A program made the position numbers and the translations under genes. A DNA stretch of 20,366 nt from positions 1-20,366 of the forward strand of contig JAZKHE010000010.1 of the NCBI GenBank assembly GCA_040385525.1, written 5' to 3'. Below, in pieces: positions 14,832 through 20,366 of this stretch (position 1 is the stretch's first letter; the number at the start of each line of letters is the position of its first letter). The notes under the pieces were generated by a model. The model had not been told where the DNA came from, made no database searches, and saw nothing but the letters and a program-made list of their open reading frames with translations. This DNA comes from JAZKHE01 sp040385525 (lineage in GTDB: Bacteria > Bacteroidota > Bacteroidia > UBA4408).

Positions 14832-15537
14832 ACCCATAAATATAACTAGCGAGTTAAAACAAAATCGATCAATCGAACAAAATTTGATTGACGAAGCGCA
14901 TTTACTTCTTAAAGAATCTGCGCTTCATGGTTCTCGCTTCAATACTTTTGCACCAACTGTTTCTGATTTGATTATTGATGTTAATCTATTAGAACAAAAA
15001 GATAAAGATGCTATATTTTCATTGCGTGAGATAAAGAAATTTTGTGTGAATTATCACATGCGTTTTATTGCGAAAAAAAAATATCAAGTAGAAATTGACA
15101 AAGAAGCAATTTTAAAAATTTATGCTTTTGAAGAACAATACAATGTAAGAATAAAAGATTTTTTTGTTATAGTTTCAGAAGATGTAAATGGCTTAGCAAG
15201 CGAAACGCCTAGTGTTTTGGTTTTTGGAAAATTAGCTGCAAATTCGTTTTATTACTTTGGTAGTTTTGGAAAAGAATTAAGCAAAAAACGAAAAGTTTTG
15301 TTTTTTCCGTTGCGAAGCATTTATGCTTTTACGTTATATAATTTTATTCCTTCTGTAACAATTTCATTTCTTTTCCCAACAGCATGGTTGCAAACTATAG
15401 CAGAAGTTGAATTGAGTTTACGAATATGGTTTTCATTCCATATTTACATTGCATTATTTGGATTTTCTATGTTTATTGGAGGTTTAAGCAATATGCGTTT
15501 TTCGGATACTGAGTGGGATAATCCATTTAAAAAATAA
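14824..15537 (+). CDS. Conserved-looking membrane protein of unknown function coupled to ispG
   Basis: 237 residues. The ATG overlaps the ispG reading frame by eight bases. Residues 1-155 are soluble and mixed alpha/beta, with LREIKKFCVNYHMRFI (67-82) and KDFFVIVSED (111-120). Two hydrophobic helices follow (about 165-187 and 200-221), then a short polar tail RFSDTEWDNPFKK. There is no signal peptide, so the N-terminal part is probably cytoplasmic. I recognise no domain. Overlap with ispG argues for co-expression but not necessarily a role in isoprenoid synthesis. Confidence 0.75.
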   Translation: MFKPINITSELKQNRSIEQNLIDEAHLLLKESALHGSRFNTFAPTVSDLIIDVNLLEQKDKDAIFSLREIKKFCVNYHMRFIAKKKYQVEIDKEAILKIYAFEEQYNVRIKDFFVIVSEDVNGLASETPSVLVFGKLAANSFYYFGSFGKELSKKRKVLFFPLRSIYAFTLYNFIPSVTISFLFPTAWLQTIAEVELSLRIWFSFHIYIALFGFSMFIGGLSNMRFSDTEWDNPFKK

Positions 15538-15538
15538 T

Positions 15539-15567
15539 AAAGCCCCACAATTTTATTGTGAGGCTTT
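15539..15567. terminator. Bidirectional terminator between convergent genes
   Basis: Stem AAAGCCCCACAA/TTGTGAGGCTTT with one C-A mismatch and a five-base loop. T-rich DNA follows on the plus side and an A-rich flank serves the minus side. It lies between the ispG-coupled gene and the metalloprotease gene, so it probably stops both. Confidence 0.8.
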
Positions 15568-15589
15568 GATTTATTTAATTAAAAATAAA

Positions 15590-17815
15590 TTATTGTAAAA
15601 TAACTTTTTTAGTAAAGGTTTGTTTATCAGTTTCAATTTTTAAGGTGTAAATTCCTTTGTTTAAATTACTAATATTTAAAGCCATAGATTTTTCAATCTT
15701 TACAGTATTTTTAACTACTTCTTTTCCTAAAATATCAGTAATCGAAATTGTTGCTTTTTTGCCAATTTCTTGAGCTAACTCAATAGTAAAATCACCTTCA
15801 TTAGGATTTGGGTATAGGTTTAAAGCGTTAGTTAGTTGCTTTTCTTCTTTAATTGAAGATGGAACTTCTGTTATTTCAAAATTTTTATCATTTACATCAA
15901 AAAACACATTGTTACTTCCTTGCACAATTAAACGCGCTTGTGTTGTGCCCACATCAAACGGAAGTGTAGCAGTTCCTGTTCCAGTATTTGCAATAGCTTC
16001 TGCTATTTTGTAAGGAAATGTAACTCCACCATCTACAGATAAAAACACGTCTACATTATCAGCATTAATTGGCGCTACATCAGTATTAGCAATATTCCAA
16101 TCAACTGTAATTTCAGAACCACCATCGTATACAATACCTGTTGTAGCTTGCGATGTTACAGAAAAAACACCCGTTGTAGTTACTGTTTTCACAGTTACAT
16201 TTGGTGAATAAATTACACCACCTCCACCAACTTTATTATCTCTAACGGTACATCTAAATTTTAATGTTGATGAAGTTGGAGGAATAATTTCTCCTTTTAC
16301 CGTTACACCAGTTAATAGATTTTTTGGAAAATACCTAACACTATCAGCTGTTGGATTAAAGGAACGGAATCGTGGTGCTGATCCTGTTGGAACATTCCAG
16401 TCGCAGGCAGCGCCCAAATCCATTTCTTCCCAGCAAAATGTAAGCGCATCTTCATCAGCATCACTTGCACTGCAAGTTAATCTGAATTTTGCTCCTGTTG
16501 GTATAGTGTAGGTTGTTGCGCTTGTTGTTATTTCAGGAATTGTATTTCCAGTTTGTGTTTTTACAGGACAATTATTTATTGTTGTAGTAGATACTATATA
16601 ATTTTGTATTTGATCAAAACTTCGTGTGTGAAAGTAAGCATCGCTACTTTGTTGAATGTTGTTTGTAGTACCGCAAATACCCGCGTATGCTAAAATTGTT
16701 GTGCCACCCCCTGGTTCATAAGCGCTATTGCTAACTCGATTCCCTTCACATGAGCCAGATGTAAATGAATCAGCGTTGAAAGTATGGTCTGCACCATATT
16801 GATGCCCCATTTCGTGTGCAACATAATCAATATCAAATGGGTCGTTTTCAGGACTTGAACTTCCTGTTACACCCATTGCTTTTGCCCAACTTTGGCATAC
16901 AGCTTTAATAGCTACACCACCACCACCAGTACTAAAAACATGTCCAATGTCATAATTAGCAGAGCCAATGATAGCATCAACTCTTGTTTGATTTTCATCA
17001 AGCATCGCGCTTCCATCGCTATTTGTGTATATAAATGTTGAACTATTTGTGCAAATTAATAAATCTGTATCATCAATTAAAGTTAAAGAAATGTCTAAAT
17101 CACGCTCATATATTCCAACAACTCTATTAACAGTAGTAACTATTGCTGATAAAGCGCCAGACACCGTTCCTCCATGAAAATTAGTGTATTGTTTTGAGCA
17201 AGCCATTGCTAATCTGTACGTTCTTAGTTGTGTACCAATGTTTTTTTGTGTACTCGGTTTTTCATCAAAATCTTGTTGTTCTATTTCTTGAGATAACTCT
17301 CCATTTTCGCAGTGCATTTTGTTGCCAACTAATTCAATATCTTTTTTATTATAAACAATATATTGCTCTTTGTTTTGATTAATAGTTGTTATGTAATACG
17401 TTTCTTTACCAAAAACGTATGCGTTAAAACCTAATTCTGTTTTACTTATTCTAATGTGTTCGTTAGCATTATTTATGTTTGTACCACGATAGGTTTTTAT
17501 GCTAGGATGTTTTTTAGCTAAACCAGCGGCCATAACAGAAACTTCTTCAATGCTGTATTCTGTAAAATTTCCATCAGGAGTTGGTAGCGTTAATATAGTT
17601 TTATTCCCATTAATCGATGTTTCAGACAATTTATTATAAAGAGAAGTCGTGTCTAATACAAACTGTTTATATTGTTTTGGTTTCCAATACTTGTCAGAAA
17701 AATAAGTTTCTTTTTCATTTATTCTAACTTCAGCCCAAGCGCTTTTATCTTTAGCATAAGCGTTAATAACTAAAACACTAGAGAATATTGAAAGTAATGT
17801 TTTTTTAAAATTCAT
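15590..17815 (-). CDS. Secreted metzincin (reprolysin-like) zinc metalloprotease with T9SS type A sorting domain
   Basis: 741 residues. Signal peptide 1-21 (ends NAYA). Prodomain about 27-165, with YKQFVLD (49-55), LPTPDG (77-82), LAKKHPSIKTY (99-109) and YIVYNKKD (152-159). Cys169, just after it, is a candidate cysteine switch. The catalytic domain (about 198-415) carries HEMGHQYGADH: His334, Glu335, His338 and His344 complete HExxHxxGxxH. The Met-turn position reads ILAYAG, with Leu375 where Met is usual. Two beta-sandwich-like segments follow, then a C-terminal T9SS domain starting LNLYPNPNEGDF and ending FTKKVILQ. It should be a secreted or surface-attached zymogen; the substrate is unknown. 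Its ATG lies two bases after the stop of the prodomain-only gene, so the pair forms one transcript. Confidence 0.92.
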   Translation of the reverse strand: MNFKKTLLSIFSSVLVINAYAKDKSAWAEVRINEKETYFSDKYWKPKQYKQFVLDTTSLYNKLSETSINGNKTILTLPTPDGNFTEYSIEEVSVMAAGLAKKHPSIKTYRGTNINNANEHIRISKTELGFNAYVFGKETYYITTINQNKEQYIVYNKKDIELVGNKMHCENGELSQEIEQQDFDEKPSTQKNIGTQLRTYRLAMACSKQYTNFHGGTVSGALSAIVTTVNRVVGIYERDLDISLTLIDDTDLLICTNSSTFIYTNSDGSAMLDENQTRVDAIIGSANYDIGHVFSTGGGGVAIKAVCQSWAKAMGVTGSSSPENDPFDIDYVAHEMGHQYGADHTFNADSFTSGSCEGNRVSNSAYEPGGGTTILAYAGICGTTNNIQQSSDAYFHTRSFDQIQNYIVSTTTINNCPVKTQTGNTIPEITTSATTYTIPTGAKFRLTCSASDADEDALTFCWEEMDLGAACDWNVPTGSAPRFRSFNPTADSVRYFPKNLLTGVTVKGEIIPPTSSTLKFRCTVRDNKVGGGGVIYSPNVTVKTVTTTGVFSVTSQATTGIVYDGGSEITVDWNIANTDVAPINADNVDVFLSVDGGVTFPYKIAEAIANTGTGTATLPFDVGTTQARLIVQGSNNVFFDVNDKNFEITEVPSSIKEEKQLTNALNLYPNPNEGDFTIELAQEIGKKATISITDILGKEVVKNTVKIEKSMALNISNLNKGIYTLKIETDKQTFTKKVILQ

Positions 17816-17817
17816 AA

Positions 17818-18387
17818 TTATTTTTTTTCGGTAGATGTTTTCGATTCGTAAATGTATTTGCCTTTTTTTATAGCGTCTTTTTTATAAAAAACGATGTAGT
17901 TTGTTAAGTCGCCTTCTTTAATAGGTTGTATATAAATTTCGTTTGCTCCATTATGTAACAAAGCATGAAAGCCTTTTGTTGTATAATCTAGTTTTCCTGT
18001 CCACAAACTTTTCGATTTTCCTACAGCATCGTAGGTGTTAATATCAGGATATTTTGCAGCAAGTTCCTTGCTCATTGTAGAGTTGCTATATACAGCAAAT
18101 GTTTCCCAACTTCCATCAGGTAATGGTAAACTAACTATATAACCATCAGTTTTGTCCTTTTTTTTCGGAGCATTATTTAAATGCGTTTTCATTTTTTCGC
18201 CATCTAGTGTAAACGCTTTATACGACGAAGGAAACTTTACTTTTTTGTTTTTCTTTTTTATTGTTTTCGAATCTGCTTCTGTCCAAAATTTTTCTGTATT
18301 TTCTTGAGCTAAACTTGTAATTGAGTTAAGTATAAATGCTAAGAATAAAATTGCGCTAACGCGTTTTACTAAAAATTGTATTTTCAT
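17818..18387 (-). CDS. Free-standing homologue of the metalloprotease prodomain
   Basis: 189 residues from the ATG at 18387, which lies just after a well-matched promoter; an in-frame ATG at 18423 lies in the -33 element and is rejected. Signal peptide: residues 1-28 (ends SLAQ). The mature part aligns along its length with the prodomain of the downstream protease: YKAFTLD (56-62) with YKQFVLD, LPLPDG (87-92) with LPTPDG, LAAKYPDINTY (109-119) with LAKKHPSIKTY, GFHA (139-142) with GFNA, YIVFYKKD (164-171) with YIVYNKKD. It stops at the prodomain boundary in a Lys-rich tail and contains no cysteine, so it lacks the candidate switch Cys of the protease. No T9SS tail is seen, so it is expected in the periplasm. 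Possible roles: intermolecular chaperone or inhibitor. A decayed duplicate is the alternative. Confidence 0.82.
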   Translation of the reverse strand: MKIQFLVKRVSAILFLAFILNSITSLAQENTEKFWTEADSKTIKKKNKKVKFPSSYKAFTLDGEKMKTHLNNAPKKKDKTDGYIVSLPLPDGSWETFAVYSNSTMSKELAAKYPDINTYDAVGKSKSLWTGKLDYTTKGFHALLHNGANEIYIQPIKEGDLTNYIVFYKKDAIKKGKYIYESKTSTEKK

Positions 18388-18392
18388 ATACA

Positions 18393-18423
18393 TAAAGGTA
18401 ATAACTAAAATAAAAAAAGCCAA
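18393..18423 (-). promoter_or_regulatory. Promoter of the prodomain-protease operon
   Basis: On the minus strand TTG (18421-18423), 20 bp, TACCTTTA (18393-18400; seven of eight). The ATG at 18387 follows within six bases, implying a very short or absent leader. The TTG is part of the stem of the upstream gene's terminator. Confidence 0.65.
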
Positions 18424-18440
18424 TCATTTGATTAGCTTTT
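18412..18440 (-). terminator. Terminator of the DUF3078 gene
   Basis: On the minus strand AAAAGCTAATC pairs with GATTGGCTTTT (11 bp, one wobble) around a four-base loop, and runs into seven T. It lies 24 bases after the DUF3078 stop codon. Confidence 0.85.
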
Positions 18441-18463
18441 AGATGAAAGTGTTTTTTTAAGCA

Positions 18464-19429
18464 TTAAAACTTATACGAAAAGCCTACTGCCAAAACTTGT
18501 TTAAACTGTGTTCGTGGTCCAACGCCAATAATATCTCTATCTCCAGTCAACGGATTTATTGTTTTACTGTATTGCGTAATTTCAATATCATTATCATAAA
18601 TTAAATTGGTGGTAACGCTTGCTGTTATGTATTTATTAACTTTTAATGCTAGCAAAACATCCCATAAAATATCAATGTTTTGAGGTCTATCTAAATAGTT
18701 AGAAAACAAGGCTAAATTGGTTTTAAAGCTTACATTTTTCATGATTTCTTTTTTCCAATTCATTTTAAAATAAGCACCAAATTCGTTTCTTACTTTTTTT
18801 CCTTTTACAAGTAAAGCTCCTGTGCTTAAATCGTATTGGGCTTTTTCAACGCCAAATGCACCTTTATCAGCTAAACTCTGCCAGCCTACATAAGTCACTC
18901 TTCCTGTTAATGGCGAAGCAAATATGTTAAAATTATCATTTGGTTTGTAGTCCATACCAATACCTAAGGTAATATACGCTGGCGCTAACGCTGAAGAAAT
19001 TATTGTAGGATTATTTTCGTTCGTAAAATCAATACCATCTGCAAACTGAGTTCTAAAGTTAAATAAAGCAGAATAATACCATTTGTTTATGGCTAAATGC
19101 CCAAATTTAGAGTTCACTTCAAATCTATCATCAGTTTTTCTAAAACTTTTTTCGCCTGGTTTAACGTTACCGTAAGCCATTTCTAAGTTATTATCCCAAG
19201 TAGTACTTTCTTTTTTATAGTTAGCAAAAGCGCTGAACAAACCTGCTACAGAAATATTGTTTTCGCCCCCTGCAGCCCAATTATACAACCCAACCTGACT
19301 AAAATTAATATTTATTACTCCTCCTTTTGTCCAGTAAGTTGTGTCTTTTTTTGTTCCCGTAGTGTCATTTTGCGCTATTACAGAAACGCTAAAGCTTATA
19401 CACAATAAGGTTAACATGCTTTTTTTCAT
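18464..19429 (-). CDS. DUF3078 outer-membrane barrel protein
   Basis: 321 residues. Signal peptide 1-19 (KKSMLTLLCISFSVSVIA, then QND). The mature start YWTKGGVININFSQVGLYNWAAGGENNISVAG is the hallmark of the Bacteroidota DUF3078 family. The remainder is alternating amphipathic strands, and the last residue is Phe (GFSYKF), typical of outer-membrane barrels. The role of the family is not established. It is separated by a terminator from the protease operon, so it is a separate unit despite the same direction. Confidence 0.9.
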   Translation of the reverse strand: MKKSMLTLLCISFSVSVIAQNDTTGTKKDTTYWTKGGVININFSQVGLYNWAAGGENNISVAGLFSAFANYKKESTTWDNNLEMAYGNVKPGEKSFRKTDDRFEVNSKFGHLAINKWYYSALFNFRTQFADGIDFTNENNPTIISSALAPAYITLGIGMDYKPNDNFNIFASPLTGRVTYVGWQSLADKGAFGVEKAQYDLSTGALLVKGKKVRNEFGAYFKMNWKKEIMKNVSFKTNLALFSNYLDRPQNIDILWDVLLALKVNKYITASVTTNLIYDNDIEITQYSKTINPLTGDRDIIGVGPRTQFKQVLAVGFSYKF

Positions 19430-19451
19430 AAACTTTTGTTTTATTTTCGAG

Positions 19452-19459
19452 CAAATTTA
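19452..19459 (-). promoter_or_regulatory. -7 box of the DUF3078 gene
   Basis: TAAATTTG on the minus strand, exact to TAnnTTTG, 22 bases before the ATG. No TTG lies at 19-20 bp spacing. It diverges from the dehydrogenase promoter within 140 bp. Confidence 0.55.
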
Positions 19460-19517
19460 AAACAAACTTTTAATTTTAACTCACACAATCGTTTCATTAT
19501 ATGTAGTTTTCATAATA

Positions 19518-19548
19518 TTGAAAACAATTAATTTTAAAATTAACTTTA
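19518..19548 (+). promoter_or_regulatory. Promoter of the short-chain dehydrogenase gene
   Basis: TTG (19518-19520), exactly 20 bp, TAACTTTA (19541-19548; seven of eight). Transcription should begin near 19555. The TTG here is also where the open frame could nominally begin, but it is upstream of the transcript. Confidence 0.65.
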
Positions 19549-19568
19549 CAAAAATTAAAACAAGTAAT

Positions 19569-20267
19569 ATGAATGTTATTGTAACTGGTTGTAGCAGAGG
19601 AATTGGTAAAGAAATTGTAACACAGCTTCTTTCTTATGATAATATAAAAAACATAATTGCAATTTCTAGAAGTCCTATAAATATTCATGTTGCTAATTCA
19701 AAACCCATTTTACATTGTTTAAATATCGATTTACTCGATTTTGAAAAATTCCCTCAAACACTCACAAATTATTTAAATAGTAATAATATTGAGCATGTAG
19801 ATGTATTAATTAATAATGCTGGAGCTATTGTAAACAAACCTTTTCAAGAGATTTTAATTAACGATATAGATAAAGTTTACGATACTAACTTAAAAGCACC
19901 CTTTATACTTATTCAATCGCTTTTACCTTTTTTACAAAACTCAAAATTCGCTCACATAGTTAATGTTAGTAGTATGGGTGGTTTTATGGGAAGTTCAAAA
20001 TTTGCTGGTTTATCAGCGTATAGTTCAAGCAAAGGCGCTTTAGTTACTTTAACCGAGTGTTTAGCCGAAGAGTTTAAAGAAAAAAACATATCAGTAAACT
20101 GTTTATGTATTGGTGCGGTTAATACCGAAATGCTTCAAGAAGCCTTCCCTGGTTACGTTGCGCCAGTATCTCACGAACAAATGGGCGCTTATATAAGTAA
20201 TTTCGCTTTAACGGCTGGAAAATTGTTCAACGGAAAAATTTTACCCGTATCGTCAAGCACTCCGTAA
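19569..20267 (+). CDS. Short-chain dehydrogenase/reductase (SDR)
   Basis: 232 residues from the ATG at 19569, which puts the nucleotide-binding strand directly at the N-terminus (MNVIVTGCSRGIGKEI). The frame extends 17 codons further upstream, but those lie in the promoter. Classical SDR motifs: TGxxxGIG (TGCSRGIG), LINNAGAIV, the Ser of VNVSSMGG and YSSSKGA, giving the Ser-Tyr-Lys catalytic set, then a helix with LTECLAEEF and the nicotinamide-site segment VNCLCIGAVNTEM. It uses NAD(H) or NADP(H); the Ser-Arg after TGC leans slightly to NADP, an inference. Substrate is unknown. It may be monocistronic. Confidence 0.9.
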   Translation: MNVIVTGCSRGIGKEIVTQLLSYDNIKNIIAISRSPINIHVANSKPILHCLNIDLLDFEKFPQTLTNYLNSNNIEHVDVLINNAGAIVNKPFQEILINDIDKVYDTNLKAPFILIQSLLPFLQNSKFAHIVNVSSMGGFMGSSKFAGLSAYSSSKGALVTLTECLAEEFKEKNISVNCLCIGAVNTEMLQEAFPGYVAPVSHEQMGAYISNFALTAGKLFNGKILPVSSSTP

Positions 20268-20315
20268 ATAAAAAGGACAATTTTCGCTATTTCGTCGAAT
20301 ACATCAAAAAATTCC

Positions 20316-20346
20316 TTGTTTAATTAAAAGAGGTCATATATCTTTG
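20316..20346 (+). promoter_or_regulatory. Strong promoter reading out of the window
   Basis: TTG (20316-20318), 20 bp, TATCTTTG (20339-20346), exact on both elements, followed by CGCTCCC. The tail matches that of the tRNA-Phe promoter (GCnCTCC). The gene it drives starts at or beyond the right edge; the final six bases, ATGAGG, could be its first two codons, or the product could be a stable RNA. Confidence 0.75.
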
Positions 20347-20366
20347 CGCTCCCTTAGAAAATGAGG

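Noticed and set aside
17818..18387. Prodomain-only gene as a frameshifted piece of one protease gene
   Set aside because: The downstream protease has its own complete signal peptide and prodomain, so this is a second copy, not a broken N-terminus. Duplicate decay stays possible and is stated in the finding.
18388..18423. Longer start (ATG at 18423) for the prodomain-only gene
   Set aside because: That ATG overlaps the TTG of a well-matched promoter and the terminator stem of the previous gene; the ATG at 18387 gives a normal signal peptide.
15590..18423. Toxin-immunity or defence system reading of the protease pair
   Set aside because: The homology of the small protein is to a protease prodomain, and there are no polymorphic-toxin, nuclease or phage-defence domains nearby.
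19518..19568. Longer start (TTG at 19518) for the short-chain dehydrogenase
   Set aside because: The TTG is the -33 element of the promoter; SDRs begin next to the TGxxxGIG motif, which the ATG at 19569 provides.
20268..20315. Terminator after the short-chain dehydrogenase
   Set aside because: No stable stem followed by a T-run is visible; only weak A/T-rich pairing.

Overview
The window looks like a chromosomal segment of a low-GC Bacteroidota, probably close to Flavobacteriales. The signs are: promoters of the Bacteroidota type (TTG, 18-20 bp spacer, TAnnTTTG) with no Shine-Dalgarno sequences; type IX secretion (T9SS) C-terminal sorting domains; a DUF3078 barrel protein; an IspG with the large insert typical of this phylum; a type III pantothenate kinase; and the order coaX / barrel protein / lptC / small membrane protein / ppiD-like PPIase, which I recall from flavobacterial genomes. 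I see no phage, plasmid, defence or CRISPR locus.

Layout. 1-200: tRNA-Phe(GAA) on the minus strand, diverging from coaX. 199-3031: a tightly packed operon of coaX, an outer-membrane barrel gene, lptC and a 65-aa membrane protein gene. 3064-5257: the ppiD/surA-like foldase gene with its own promoter and terminator. 5260-5470: repeat-rich intergenic DNA. 5472-6935: a seven-repeat delta-60 beta-propeller with a likely T9SS tail. 6952-7070: a palindromic MITE/REP-like element between convergent genes. 7100-8143 (minus): anmK, diverging from an acyl-CoA dehydrogenase gene (8236-9375). 9480-11444: a TPR/PD40/OmpA protein resembling PorE. 11448-11865: two very small divergent membrane-protein genes (55 and 42 aa). 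11937-12836: an EamA transporter. 12870-15537: ispG overlapping a gene of unknown function. 15590-18387 (minus): a secreted metzincin metalloprotease gene, preceded two bases upstream by a gene for a free-standing copy of the protease's own prodomain. 18464-19429 (minus): DUF3078 protein. 19569-20267: a short-chain dehydrogenase, followed by a strong promoter that reads out of the window.

How the genes fit together. Many are envelope genes: LptC (LPS export), the PpiD/SurA-like foldase (folding of exported proteins), three outer-membrane or OmpA-type proteins, AnmK (murein recycling), and two likely T9SS cargo proteins. The rest are core metabolism: CoA, isoprenoid precursors and acyl-CoA oxidation.

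The most interesting element is the prodomain-only gene coupled to the metalloprotease gene: a possible dedicated chaperone or inhibitor acting in trans. A second is a promoter subclass with GCnCTCC directly after the -7 box, seen at tRNA-Phe, the ppiD-like gene and the right-edge promoter. Matches to promoter consensus moved several start codons inward from the longest ORF (anmK, the PorE-like gene, the prodomain gene, the dehydrogenase).
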